Shown: in pieces, positions 23,786 to 36,900 of the stretch
How the letters are laid out: every line of letters begins with the position of its first letter
Position numbering within the stretch: the stretch's first letter is position 1
Source of the DNA: Bos javanicus
Taxonomy: Eukaryota; Chordata; Mammalia; Artiodactyla; Bovidae
Direction: 5' to 3'
Length of the DNA stretch: 64,000 nt
Assembly (NCBI RefSeq): GCF_032452875.1
Contig: NC_083879.1
Span: 86,685,572 to 86,749,571 of the forward strand
Program-made: the position numbers and the translations under genes
The notes under the pieces: generated by a model
Told to the model about the DNA's origin: nothing
The model's input: the letters and a program-made list of their open reading frames with translations, nothing else
Databases searched by the model: none

Positions 23786-26744
23786 TGTCTTTCCCACTCC
23801 CGCAGGGGCCAAGGGTGCAGGTTCAGTGATGGGGGCACCTGGGTCCCTGCCTCCCCACAGGAGGTCCGACTCTGCTCGCAGGCCCTGGGAAGGCTGGTGA
23901 TTCACGCCGAGGACTCTGATCTGATCAGCTCATGGAGCGTGGTCTTAATCACTGCACCCAAGGAGGTTCGCAGAGGACAGTGAAAGCTCCCTGGGTGGAC
24001 AGACTCCTTGTAGTGGGGGGTGTGGGCACTGGAGACAGTGGAGCCACATCACGCTCGCCACGAGAAGCCAGAGCGCCAGGGACGAGAGTGGGAGATGCTG
24101 GTGTTCAGAAATGCCTCCTTACCCATCAAACAAGAAGTGTTGGCTTTTAAAGCTGCAAACGGACCACGGAACAAGCATTGCTTTGTCCTGAAGATGGCTG
24201 TTGGGGGGAACCACCTCTGCAAAAGCTGATCTGGTGAATCGAGGCTAGGTGACATGCTGTCGTTCCGGTTGGGCCATGTAATTCAGCTAATAGGTTGTGT
24301 TTGTTTCAGCTGAAATTCGAAACTTCCATTAGTGACTGCCGCTGGGCAAGATTGATTTTCGGCGTATTTCAGACTCTCTTCTGTCCTTGTGAGCTTTCTG
24401 ACTTGAGCGCTCAGGCTGCCGCGCCCAGATCCCACACGGCCGATGGCGAGGTCCGCGAGGGCCAGACCGCTGCCCACACTTGGCTCCTCTGGTTCTTCAG
24501 CCACTTTTGGGGTTGGGGAGGGGGTGGGTTCCGAGTCCAGAAGCAGCGTGTTGGCAGAGGTGGCGTGCAGCGTCTGCTCGGGGCACGTCTGCGAATCCCT
24601 CGCACCTGCCCTGCTGGGCCCTGCGGTCCAGACAGCAGCCCGGCCACCGCACCCGAGGTGCTGACGCCCATGAGGGCCCTGGAAGTGGGGTGTTTCCTCA
24701 GCCCGGGCGCAGAGAGCCGGGGTGCTCTGCGACTGAGTTCATTCCATCCTGCCTCACTGCGATCGCTTCGAGTTTCTCCAATCTTAGCTGTTCTCCTTGG
24801 GAAGTCCGTCGAGCTCAGTTTTATCCACTATGAATTTCTGTCTATTGAAAAACCAGCCTTAAAGATATTCCTTGTTTTCCCTAAAATGGGAAGCATCTTG
24901 CGTTCTGGTGACATAGCAGTGAGAAGACGGGATGGAAGCGGCTTCAGAGACGTGAGGTTCCCTGCACTGACCCTGGACGGGGTCTCTGCACCAACTCAGA
25001 AATGTGATGGGTGATGCTTGGGACCCGGGAACCCGTGGGGGCCCTAAGGGACTGTTTTACTGAAACAAAATGACTAGATCCTAAAATGTTCCTGTTCAAG
25101 AAGTCTAATTCAGTGGTTTTTAGTGCATTTACCACCTTATGGAGCACCACCATGATCTAATATTAAAACCTCGTCATTTCCCGGAATAAACCCGGTGCAG
25201 GAGCGGCGGCCTCCCTGGCCCCGGGCCGCCACTGTGCTGTCTCCTTCTCCACGGCTCTGCCTGTCGCAAACATCCCATGTACACGAGTCGTCCAGCGTTT
25301 GGTCCTCCGTGTCTAGCCCTGTTGATTTTGAATATCTTTCCGTGTGCCCATTGGCCATTGCAGCTCTTGGAGAAATGTCCAGTCGAACCCCCCGCCTTAC
25401 TTGCCTTTTTATTATTGGTTGTGTTGGCTGGTCCATCCCAGGTACCGATCCCTCGGCAGACATGACTCGCACGTATCTTGTGGGGCATCCCTTGGGGCTG
25501 TGCAGGCAAAGCCTCGGCCTCCAGTTCACCTGCGTCTTGGTGGGACGTCTTGGGATTCCCCAGGAATGTGGGGATCTGTGAGGCCGGATCCCCCCGGCCT
25601 CCCGACCTCCTCTGGAGGGAAGGGGTGTATGTTCTCGGCCGGCTGACAGGCCAGAGTGCAGGCCGAGCCGTCCTGCTGTGATCTACGTGTGAACACAACT
25701 TCGAGGAAGCTAATTTCGCCTAGGTCTAGTCCTAGGAGTTTACTTTCAAAAACTGCCGACACCTGCCTGTTCCTTACGCTGCCTGTTGTAAAACTAGATG
25801 TTGGACGTCTTAGAATCAGGGCCCCCGCTCCCTCCTGCCGCCGACCTCTCTGCCGCCCTGCCCCAGGAGATTCTGTGATCAGCCGTGACTCATCTCAGAG
25901 CTTCGTGTGGCCTGACTTCCTCTGGTGTGCGTCACGCGGACGCTGTGGTTACTGTTTGGTTTACAACAGGCGGGGCTAAGAAACTGCTTAAGAGGCCAAG
26001 TCTGTTTTCATTGGTGAGCCTGCAGAGACCCAGAATCCCTTCGTATTACTTCCGGTGGGCTGGACATGGAGACGTTGCGTGGCCCATCAGGCACACAGCT
26101 GTCCGCATCAGGACGCGCACGACGGCATCAGCGTGCGCAGAACCGCGGCAGACAGGCGCTCCCAGCGTCCCGTCTGCTGCCTTCTCTCCACCTTCTGAGC
26201 TGAGTTTAACCTGCTTAGGGTTTGCACGTTTGTGCCTCTGCCACACATGGGGCTCCCCAGTGGCTGATCCTAAACTGCCTGTCTTGCCTTGAGGCTCTTT
26301 GGCCACTGTGACCTCAGGGGGCACCCTCCGTGGGCGCCGCTGTGGCCTGACGGTCGAGCATGAGGCCCCGGACGTCGTTCCGTCCCTCACGCTGTGACCT
26401 GTTCAGGGACTCAGGGAGCTGCCAGGGCCCCTGGGGGCTGTCGCTCCTGTTTCTTTCCTCAAGGGCCAGCACCGAGGCTCGCTCTCTCGTACAGGGCTGA
26501 GTCGGTCAGTAGGAGGCTCCTCCCGGAGGAGCTTGTGTTGCAGGGGGCAAGTCCTGCTGGAGGGCCTGGGCTTGCTTCCTGATCTTGTTCCACGAGCAGG
26601 AATTGTGCCCCGGCCTGTACCGTTAGGGCAGCACCAAGGAGCTGTATTCAAGGCTTCCAGTGATCCCACTAAAACCAGCCTGTGCCCAGGGAGGGAACCA
26701 GCCTTGAGAAACCTCTTTTTGACTTGCTCCCTGCGGGCTCCTTC

Positions 26745-27146
26745 TGAGCTTGGGGCTCCCTGTCTGGGCGGAGGGGCAGAGCCCTGAGCTGGGGCTCCCT
26801 GTCTGGGGGGAGGGGGCAGAGCCCTGAGCTGGGGCTGCCTGTCTGAGGGGTCCAGGCCCCGCCCTGAGTTGGGGCTGCCTCTCTGGGGGTTCCAGGTCCC
26901 ACCCTGAGCTGGGGCTGCCTGTTTGAGGGGTCCAGGCCCCGCCCTGAGCTGGGGCTGCCTGTCTGAGGGGTCCAGGCCCCGCCCTGAGCTGGGGCTGCCT
27001 GTCTGAGGGGTCCAGGCCCCGCCCTGAGCTGGGGCTGCCTGTCTGGGGGTTCCAGGTCCCACCCTGAGCTGGGGCTGCCTGTCTGAGGGGTCCAGGCCCC
27101 GCCCTGAGCTGGGGCTGCCTGTCTGGGGGGTCCAGGCCCCGCCCTG
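26745..27146. repeat. 40-bp minisatellite, about 10 copies
   Basis: The unit gccctgagctggggctgcct is followed by gtctgaggggtccaggcccc. Copies start every 40 bp from 26821 to 27141, with diverged copies to the left. Because 40 is not a multiple of three, all minus frames read the same 40-residue cycle. The array lies about 650 bp before exon 2. Confidence 0.93.
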
Positions 27147-27791
27147 CGACCCAAGGATTTGTCATAGTTTCTCTTCCGGGTGTCCCGGGCTCTCAGGGCT
27201 GACAGCACTTAGTCCAGCTGAGTGTTCTTAGAAGGCTCTCCTGGCGGCAGTGTTCCCTGAATGTCCGGGGCACAGCACTCAGAATAATGCAGAGATGGGT
27301 CAGACGCAGGTCGTCTGCGTTCCAGGAAGTCTTGTTCTTGTGATTGTGTGGGGGCCGAGAGACCCTCTGGTCCGAGCTCACAGTTTTACATTCTTCTCTC
27401 TTTAGAGACCTTTTCCCAAGTCCTAGGATCACTCACTGTCTTTTCTCTTTGGAAGCCTCAGGGCTTTGCTGTCACTTTTTATTTTTAAGTGGGCCCGCTG
27501 TGTCATTTCCACTGACAGTCCGCCTTGAAGGCCCCCTCGGCCCCCAGTGGGGTGCAGCTGGCACTTCCTTGAAGAGCTGGGGGGGAGGAAGCACAGGTTC
27601 CTGAAGGGCCCAGGGGGATGGATGGGGGCAGGGGTGGAGGTGGGGAGTAGGGATCGACCTTGCAAGCGGGTCCAGCTCCCCGCCCCCCCCACCCCCCACA
27701 GGCCCCTACACAGACCAGCATGAAAGCCGACCCCCAGAAGACCCTGCCCGCGGGCCCCGCCCACGCTGACGGCTCTGTTTCCCACCCGCAG
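27147..27791. other. Last 645 bases before exon 2
   Basis: No repeat or exon is recognised. A C-rich tract (27675-27700) lies about 100 bases before the acceptor. Confidence 0.5.
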
Positions 27792-27914
27792 TGTGCCGGG
27801 GAGGAGGACTGGGTGGACAGCCGGACGGTCTACGTGGGCCACCGGGAGCCCCCACCAGGCGCCGAGGCCTACATCCCCCAGAGGTACCCGGACAACAGGA
27901 TTGTCTCCGCCAAG
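27792..27914 (+). CDS. ATP11A: ATP11A exon 2
   Basis: Encodes residues 1-41 (123 nt, phase 0 to 0), starting [11 protein letters not shown] and ending RIVSAK. The acceptor is cacccgcag and the donor gtgagc. This is the cytosolic N-terminal segment, with the [17 protein letters not shown] stretch typical of ATP11 proteins. There is no start codon in frame, so translation must begin in an upstream exon. Confidence 0.96.
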
Positions 27915-30900
27915 GTGAGCATCCGCCCGGGACTGCCCCCGCGGCTCCTCGGGCCCTCAGAACTCCCGAAGCTGGGACCACCCGCCCCTGAGTGGCCAGG
28001 CTGCACGCTCATCACCAAGCCCCCTGTCACCCTGCAAATGCTGTTAGGGCGTCACAGCACGTCCTCCTCACTTCGCTTCTAACTGTGTCGTGTTTAAGGG
28101 TCAGATTTGAAGTCTAGGGCTCATCCTCCCGGCAACACTTACCAGTCGTCTGGCCACCTGCCAGGCTAGAGCGCCCTCCTCTGCAGAACACACGGCACAG
28201 GAGCCTGTGACGCCTGGCACTGCTGGTCGTGGTCCAGAGGAGGCCCTCGGATAGGGACCTGGGGCCTGAGTCCATAGCGGTGGACGTCTGTAGATTCAGA
28301 CCAGGTGATGCTGAAGGCTAGACACACAATCATTTTCATTTAAAAAACAGCTCAGGATGCAGAAAATACAGCTTAGCTTGTAAGAAATAAATTTACAAAC
28401 GGGTTTGGAGAATATGTTGGTGTATCTATGTCTTCTTGGAAAGAAAATGTTCATTTCTACCTTGGAAGACTGTCAACAGTGGCTCCTTAAGGGCACAAAC
28501 GCCTGTGCCGAGTTAAATCTCCAGCCTGATCTGTGACTGGTGAACGATGTGTGGTCCACGTTCTGTTCCCTTTTGAGCAGAACATGGTAGAAGAAGGAAA
28601 AGTAAGAAATGACCCCAAATGCGTGATCCCTTCCCCTTGCTTCTGACCTCACACCGAGCCCCGCAGCCAGGGCCTTCTCGAACCTCAGCCGCGCACCCCC
28701 TGCCCCAGACTCAGAGGACGACGGGGCGTCACCAGTTCACAGCGTGGTGCTTGGGCACACAGAGCACGTGGCTGCCAGCTCTGCCCTCATCACCGCAGCT
28801 TAAACGTCCAGTTCGGGCTGTGCGGTCTCCCCCTCCCCCGAACACAAGACTGAACTCCTTGAGACCTCGGGGCTTGCCTTCCCGGGAGATTGTGTGTTTT
28901 TTAGAGTACCCGAATGCACCTGTGCCGGAGCCCTGTAGGGTACAAATGGCCACAGCCTCACCGGTTTGCGGACACTCTGGGTTTCCTCTCCGCGGCCGGC
29001 GAAGCAGAGTCGCACTGGGCCGCCCCTGTCTCCCCAGTGCCACGTGAGGAGGGGGCAGCCAGGCAGGGCTGCTTCTCTGTGCCTGGGGCCCCTCCAGCCC
29101 ACAGTGAGGACAGAATCCAGAGGGGAGAAGCCCACGGTGAGGATGGAACCCAGAGGGGAGCCCATGGCGAGGACAGAACCCGGGGGAGAAGCCCACGGTG
29201 AGGACAGAACCCAGAGGGGACGAGAGCGGCCAGGGCCGGCTCGCGGCTGACGACGCACGCCTGGGCTGTGGTGTGAATGGGACACGAGGTGGGGATTGTG
29301 GTCTGGACTCACAACTCCCCAAGTTGTGTGATGGGAAAGCAAAGCTTTGCCTGCCTCAGACGTCTCAGCTCCAGCGCAGCAAGCAAGTACGCACTTTGTT
29401 CTGCACTGTCCTGCTCTGGGGTTTAGCACTGAGGGCTCTGGTGTTAGGTTCTGTCCTACTGATGATATCAGCGAAAGGCAGGACCTGACGGACGGATGTG
29501 GGTCAGAGTGCATCACTGTGCCTGTTATGCAAAGTATTACCTTATATTGTGGCCCAAGTGTCTGAGCAAGTATTTGGATCATTACCACTCAGCAGAGATC
29601 AAAAATGTGCGATTGGCCCTCTGTTAACTATTTGCCAGCTCTCATGTGCAATAAAGACCTCATTTCATTTTATCCGTACAGTTCTGATGATCCGTGCAGT
29701 CCTGACTGTTTAAACCATCTCACTGGATTCTCAGTTTTCATGCTGCACATTGTCAGAGGTTAACAACCCTTTTCCCACCGTATTACTGATGATCAGCAGT
29801 AATAACTTATGATGGTCATTTATTCCGTACAATATGTGGCTCACACAACATAACGTCTAAGCTGCAGCACAGGCCTCCTACACCCGGTAGGAATAAAGTA
29901 ATCATTTAGGTGGTTTTAAATTCCAGATCTGTGTGGTTCCCTGGTAGACTAGGATTTAGGAAGCGGAAAGGGCGTCCTGAAATAGCAGCATTAAAATAGA
30001 TTAAGACTGATCTGCACGTTTGGAAGGATGGTAGAAGATGGCCTTCTGTAGTAGATACGTGGCGCTTTCTAATGTGGAAGCTTGCAAACACGCAGGAGAA
30101 GCGGGGGAGTCTGCGCCTGACCACCCGCTGTCTGCACGGACCAGCAGGTGCCCAGGGTGTTCGTCTGTGCGTCTCTTTCCTACCTCGAGACCATTCTGAA
30201 GCAAACCCTAAACGATGTACAACCTCCATCTATAAATATTTCAGCAGATAAAAGACGGGTTTTGAGTAGGACTCTTCCCGCTAATGTGACTTTGCACTGA
30301 GTAGTTTGTTAGAGGTGGGGACGCGTTCTGACTTCCTGCGTGGTGAGTGTGCTGGTCTGGGTTCTGGAGACAGGGTGGGCTTCACGGGATGGAGCCTTGA
30401 GGGCAGGCCCACTTGGGATCGGGATCTCTAGGAAGGGAGCATGTGAGGGCTGAAAGGTCACAGAATAGCAAAATGAGACACAAGTGCTGTGGTATGACAT
30501 AGCTTATGTTTCTTTTAATAGCTTCTTTTTAAAGTTAGTGAAAAGTAATTTCCTTATGCCCAAGAACACTGGGCTGGGTGGCCTTTCCCTTCTCCGGGGG
30601 ATCTTCCTGACCCAGGAATCAAACCAGGGTCTCCTGCATTGCAGGCAGATTCTTTACCAGCTGAGCCACCAGGGAAGCCCCGCTTATGGCCCACTTAAGA
30701 CAAAATACATCTCTGTCAAGCACTTACAAAGATTGATTTGTTGGTGCTCTTTCTCAAGTTACAGAATCTCAACGACTCTGTCATTTCTGAGACCAGTTTG
30801 AGCCAGAGCTTCAGTCCTCACCACATTGCTTTAAGGCGCACGTTATTCTTTTATTTTTTCTTTTGGTCTCGCTGTGTAGCCACTGGGATCTTTGATCTCC

Positions 30901-33900
30901 GGCCAGGGATTGAACCCATGCTCCCTGCAGTGAAAGCTCCAAGTCGTAACCGCTGGACCGTCAGAGAAGTCCTTGACACACACTGCTCTTTTAATCATTT
31001 TATAGACAGAAAGGGTAGAACTCGGACATTTTAGCCGTGAAACTCTTCTTAAGCTACCTTGCATTACCTTGAATTATCTGGGACTGGGCAATTCAAATAC
31101 GCTGCTTCGAGTCCGTGTTCTGTGTTGGCAGTTTCTCTGTACGGTCAAGAAGTTGATAAAATGTCTACAGACACTCTCAGCTTTGTTTTGTATCAGAAAC
31201 TAGTCGTTTTTCACTTTGAGACCCAGGGCGGCCTGCCGTGTGGCAGAATAACTACGCGGTGTGAAGTGTGGTCCTGACGACCCCATTCTGTGTTTCTTCT
31301 CTGCAGTACACGTTTTGGAACTTCATACCCAAGAACTTATTTGAACAGTTCAGAAGAATAGCCAACTTTTATTTTCTTATCATATTTCTGGTCCAGGTAA
31401 GGCTGGTCACCTCTTCCTGTTGCCCCAGATGTAAATATAAATAAGTGACATTTATTCTTGGATGATTGACTGGTTTGCTGATAAAGAGGGAGCAGGGACT
31501 TGGTGCCCCTTTATCTACAGACCCGTCACCTGCTTTCTTCAAAGACAAGCATGTTGGTTCAGAGAGACCTGTTAACTAGAGCATGGGTGTGAGCCCCGTG
31601 TGCGTGAGCCGGTCCGGCTGCCTTCTGCCCTCATCCTCCAGTCCTGATGGGAGGCCAGGAGCTTCCTAACCTTTAGGAGGACTTACTCACTAAGCCCCAC
31701 GTTATTCCACTTATCCCCAAATCACGATGTTCTTGTTGTTCAGTCACTGGGTCGTGTCCGACTCTTTGTGACCCCATAAACTGTAGCACGTGAGGCTTCC
31801 CTGTCCTTCACTATCTCCCTAAATCATGTGCATGTTCCTAAAAAAAACACTAAAAGGAAGAGAGTTAACAGGAAGAAAGTGGAAACCACAGTGAGATGTG
31901 GATAAGGAAACAGGTCAGGCGTGCTTTCAGATCGGCAGCCTGACTCGTGTCAATCAGACAGAACACAGTGGAAGGACTTTAAAAAATTTTCCCCCAGTAA
32001 TGTATGCAAATAATGTCGTTAAAGTGTGGCACCAGAAGCAGAGGGTGAATTGAAATAACACATGCGCTGGAATTATCCCGTGTTGTTGCTGCTGCTGACA
32101 CACCCGTAATAAGGAGAACTGCCCTCAGTTTTCTAGTAAAGGAGGATGGTTTACCTTGTATCGTTTATCTCCAGTGGTGGGATAGAGTGGGGCAACAGCC
32201 AAGTGAGTTAACATGAGTCAAAGTGAATGCTACGATGTGTCCAGGGCCAAGCAGTCCACCTGAAGCCCCTCAGAAGGGCTTCCGAAGCTGACTCACCCAC
32301 CCTCTGTTCCCTGCAGCTGATTATCGATACGCCCACGAGCCCGGTGACAAGCGGTCTCCCGCTGTTCTTCGTCATCACGGTCACGGCCATCAAGCAGGTG
32401 AGCTCTGCAGATGCGGGCGGGGAGGAGGAGGGTCCCACAGAGGGTCTGCTACGGGGGCCGCGTGTCATCCACAGCAGAGTCTGCTGGCTCGTTGCAGCCA
32501 GTTCACGGGACATTCGGCTCACCTCCAAAGTTCACTTCTGTAACTGGTTTAGATGGACTCTTGAGTTAAAACAAGGCAGGCTGAATAATTTAGTGCTCAT
32601 TTGCTGCCCTGAGTATCCAAGGAGGAACCTGTCGTCCTCACGTTGAACCGCGTGCAGTGGCCCCTGAGTTGCTTGCCCGCTGCATCCCCCGCTGCCCGGA
32701 CCCAAGGAGTCGCTCCTGCAGAGGCTCTGAACGTGCCCCCGCACGTAACACAGCCCCGCGACTCCTGACTCGGGGTGGATCCTGCACCCTCTGCAGCCCT
32801 GACTGATCAGCCAGTGACCGACAGGAGAGCAGTTCACCTGCTGTTCCCATGACCTGTTCACTGGGGGTTAGTGCTTAACTATCAGCTCTGTTCGGTTCCC
32901 ACCATTTGGAAGAAAGCCGCGAGTCTCACTGTCCAGCCCCTCCTCCAGCCTCGGCTCCTGGCAACCGCCAGTCCACTCTCGGCCTACCCTGGGCGTTTGT
33001 ATTAACAGAATCTCACCTCGGTGACCTTTTGTGCCTGACTTATTTCACTGAGCGTGTTCTCAAGGTTTATCCACTGGTAATGTGTGTCAGTGATTCACTC
33101 ATAGATGAATAATACTCCACCCCGTGTGCAGACCACGTTGTATTTATCCAGCACCCACCGATGGGTATCTGGGTGCTTCTGCTATTCTGGCTCTTCCGGA
33201 GAACACTGTCAGGAGCAGTCACACGGAAGCTTTGTGTGGACACAGCTTCTCGGTTCCCCTGCGTGCATACAGAGGAGTAGACTTACTCTAATGTTGCAAG
33301 TGTCTTCCAAGTGACCGCGGCGTGGACGTTCCCGCCAGCTGTGCGTGGGTTTCCGGTTTCTCCACGTTCCCGCTGAGCCTTGTCACCCGTCTTCCTCGGG
33401 TACGCTCACCCTAGTGGACGTGAAGTGGCACCCACGGTGGTTTCACATTTCCTTCGTAAAAACGATGCTGGGCATCTTTTCATGAGCTTATTGGCCTTTT
33501 GTAAATTTTCTTTCGAGAAATACCTTCAAGTCATTGGCCCATTTTTAAATTGGATTGTGTCTTATCCCTGAGACAATTTGTATATTCCAGATACAGGTCC
33601 CTTATCTCCTGCATACTTTTGAACACAATGATGTTGCGTTGAAATATCTGAAAGGCAGCATCTAAATTCTTGGTCACGTTGTTGCTGACGAAGCCATGCT
33701 TTCTGTGTTAGTCTCTAAATAAAACATAAAAGCGCTGAAGGCCCATCACAGGAGTCACGGCGCCCGCGCTGCCCCCGAGCGGCGGGAGTCACGGCAGAGC
33801 GACTCCTCCCGACCAAGAGAACACGAAGAGCCGAGGCTCGGGGCCGCCTTCGTGAACATGAGGCCAGTCCCCTGCCGGTCTGCACGGTGAGAGTGTCCTG

Positions 33901-36900
33901 ACTGGTCAGTGTTTGATCCAGAACGGGAGTGGCATCGAAGGCTTCCCTTGTGATCGTCTGGGTTTTGTCTTCCACTCGCCAGTGATCTGCACATACAGAT
34001 TTGAACGGCCGTATGATTTTACCTCTTGCCCATGAAATTGGCTTTGAATGTAGAAGTCTGAAGAGCGGACAGAATGAGAATGTGGCCGCGCAGGCGTCCA
34101 CACACGCTGATGGGCGTGGCGGGCCATCTCGGGGACCGTGTGGGGTGTCTGATGAGCCTGAAGACGAGCACACAGGGGCCTTTGTCACAGGTGGAGCCTG
34201 GTCTGTGCGCTTGAAGCACCCTGTGTGAGCCCCTGAGGGACAGGCCGGGGGGCTGGAGACCCCAGTCCTGACCTGAGCGGGCTCTGCCCCGAGGCCGTGG
34301 TGCCATTGAAGCTGAAAGAGCACGGAGGCCTCCTGAGAGCACCCTGATTGCGGCGCAAGGGGCGTCCCCATCCCTAAGGGGGTGCCCTGGTGCATCCTGC
34401 CCTGCGGCCATGGCTCCTGGGGGTGGGTGGCGTGTAAGGTGCCCAGCAGAGAGCGGTGGCCACGGCTCCTGGGCATGAGACCTTCCTGCCACTTTGGCCA
34501 GGACATGGTGCCAGGCGGGTGGGGGCGCTGCCCTCTGCAGCCTGGGTCTGCCCTGGCTCCACCCGGGGCGACGGGCCGGCAGCCCTGAAGGGCTTGAGGA
34601 GGCGGATGATTCGGGGCTGTGCCCTTCCGGGACTGCCTGGCCCTCAGCGGCCCTGCCAGCCCCTGCCTGCCATGTTGCCCTGCGGTCCTCCGGGCTGAAT
34701 CCCGGTTTCGGGGCCACCTGCCGCCCGCCCGGGTCCCCCTCAGCCCTGCTGGGCGTCCTGGCCCGCTGCACGCGGAGAGCCCCTTCCCCGGGGACCGCAG
34801 CCCAGCCTCCCCGGGCGTGGAGCAGCCCTTGAGTGTGGCCGCCCGGCCGGAGCAGGCGAGGGCTCACGGGCGTCTCTCCTGGGTCCTGGCAGGGCTACGA
34901 GGACTGGCTGCGCCACAAGGCGGACAACGCCATGAACCAGTGCCCCGTGCACTTCGTGCGGCACGGCCGGCTGGTGCGGAAGCAGAGCCGGAAGCTCCGG
35001 GTGAGTGCCCGCGGCACGCGGCCCTCGTGCCTTCGGCAGAACTTCTGTCTGAGATTGCTTTAGTCACTGCGTGCAGACCGCCCTCTTCCCCAAGTGCTGC
35101 TCCCTTCAGGCAAGCTCCTACCAGTGTTCTCAACCCCTTTCTTCTGTGGGTCAATTTTTAAAGCTGTAAGCAACTGTAGAGCAGGTTTAGGGTCTCAGCG
35201 ACCTGAGCGCTAGATGGGTCCACCTCCAGGACGTGTCTTTATGTAGATGGGGTCACACAGCCTGTACCTGCCAAACTGGCTTTCCTCTCACAGTCGAACT
35301 CCCTCGGGGCTCGCCAAGGGTGGGCATCTGGACGCCTTTCTTTGCTTGGAGAGTCCGTGGGGGTGGACCGGGGGGGTGGGGCTGTTTCTCCAGATCGGGG
35401 CCATGATGAATAAAGCTGCTGTGAGCATCTGTGTAGAGGTTTTTTATCGTGAATATAGTTTCCTTTTCTCTGGTATAAAAGTCAGGAGCTCAGTTGCTGG
35501 GTCATCGTGGGAAACCCCGTCTTAGTGGAGCGGGAGCAGCCCAGCCGTGCCCTGAGAGCCTGCCCGCCCATGTGTTCCCGCCAGCTCTGTCCCAGCACCC
35601 CAGCAGTGCTTGGCACTGCCTCTCGTCTCTGTGGCCCTGATTCTGGGTGCGATCTCAGCATGCGCTGCCCTGGTGGCTGGCGTGAGCCTGCTGTTTGCCC
35701 TCAGGGCGTCTTCTTCCTGAGACATCTGTTCTCGCTGTTGTTGCTTCTACTCAGTCCCTCGTTCAGTCCGGCTCTTCGTGATCCCGTGGACTGCAGCCCT
35801 CCGAGCTCCCTGTCCTTCACTGTCTCAGCAGGTGTTCCTTCTGCCCAGAACTCCTTTTTCTCTGGTGTGTCATTCACTTCAGTTCAGTCGCTCCATTGTG
35901 TCCGACTCTTTGCGACCCCATGGACTGCAGCACGCCAGGCCTCCCTGTCCATCACCAACTCCCGGAGTTCACTCAGACCCACGTCCATTGAGTCGGTGAT
36001 GCCATCCAACCATCTCATCCTCTGTCGTCCCCTTCTCCTCCTGCCCCCAATCTTTCCCAGCATCAGGGTCTTTTCCAATGAGTCAGCTCTTTGCATCAGG
36101 TGGCCAAAGTACTGGAGTTTCAGCTTCAGCATCAGTCCTTCCAGTGAATATTCAGGGTTGATTTCCTTTAGGATGGGCTGGTTTAGGATTTGTGGCCCTT
36201 GCCCGCTTCCTGCTTGGTTCATTGAGGGTTTTTACTGTGGAATGTTGGGAGTTCACATATTCTAGACGCTGGTCCTCTGCCGGAAATGCCTTAATGGGGT
36301 ATTTCGCTAAGCAGAGGCTCTTCGTTTTGATGAAGTCCAGTTCACTGACTTTTCCTTATGTGCATGATGTTTTTAGTGTCAAGTTAAGAACTCTTTGCCA
36401 AGGCCTGGTGGCCAAAGACTTTCTCCTGTTTGTTTTTCCCTTAAAGTTTTTATAGTTTTAGATTAAGTTCCTTATCGATTTTGTGTTACTTTTTACGTGA
36501 AAGTCCTTTTTGCCCAGGACTGCCCGAGCGCTCCAGCTCGTCTGTTGGGAAGGCTGTCCCTCCTCCATTGACTGGCTTTTGTACCTTTGTCCAAAGCCCG
36601 TTAAGCCCATTCTGTCGTGATGGCCTCTGCCAGTCCTCTGCTGGAACCACACACTCCTTTTCACTGTGGCCACGTCCCAGGCTTTACGCCCATGGGATGA
36701 CCGCTCACCTCATCCTCCTGGATGGAGTTCAAATATTGCAAAGTATTTCTATCATAGCAAAATAGAATATTGCAGAACATTCTTTCATCATGCCCCGTGG
36801 CGTGTCCAGGGTCTAAGCATCCAGTGGTGTGTCGACCTCCCTGGTCTCTCCTGGGTTTGGGCCACATGCTCCAGAAGCTGCCCTTCTCAGCCGCGTCATC

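Larger units (their letters stand above)
18010..26744. other. Non-coding block, probably intron 1 (right part)
   Basis: GC-rich, with a G-run cluster at about 18170, one CHR piece, two Bov-tA copies and one MIR. The longest open frames (for example 20064-20741 on the minus strand and 22046-22564 on the plus strand) show no family motif and look like chance frames in GC-rich DNA. Confidence 0.55.
27915..31306. other. Intron 2
   Basis: 3.4 kb, holding the 33-bp array and two SINE fragments listed separately. Bases 28320-28480 and 29480-30020 are AT-rich with nothing recognised. Confidence 0.85.

Noticed and set aside
26403..27208. Minus-strand frames of 179-219 codons as a repeat protein
   Set aside because: They come from the 40-bp array, whose cycle is the same in all frames.
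34619..35161. 180-codon plus frame overlapping exon 5
   Set aside because: It runs through the exon in another frame and through both splice sites; exon 5 in the ATP11A frame explains the conserved sequence.
35884..36222. Minus-strand 112-codon frame as a host gene
   Set aside because: It is the C terminus of the BovB reverse transcriptase, a transposon fragment.
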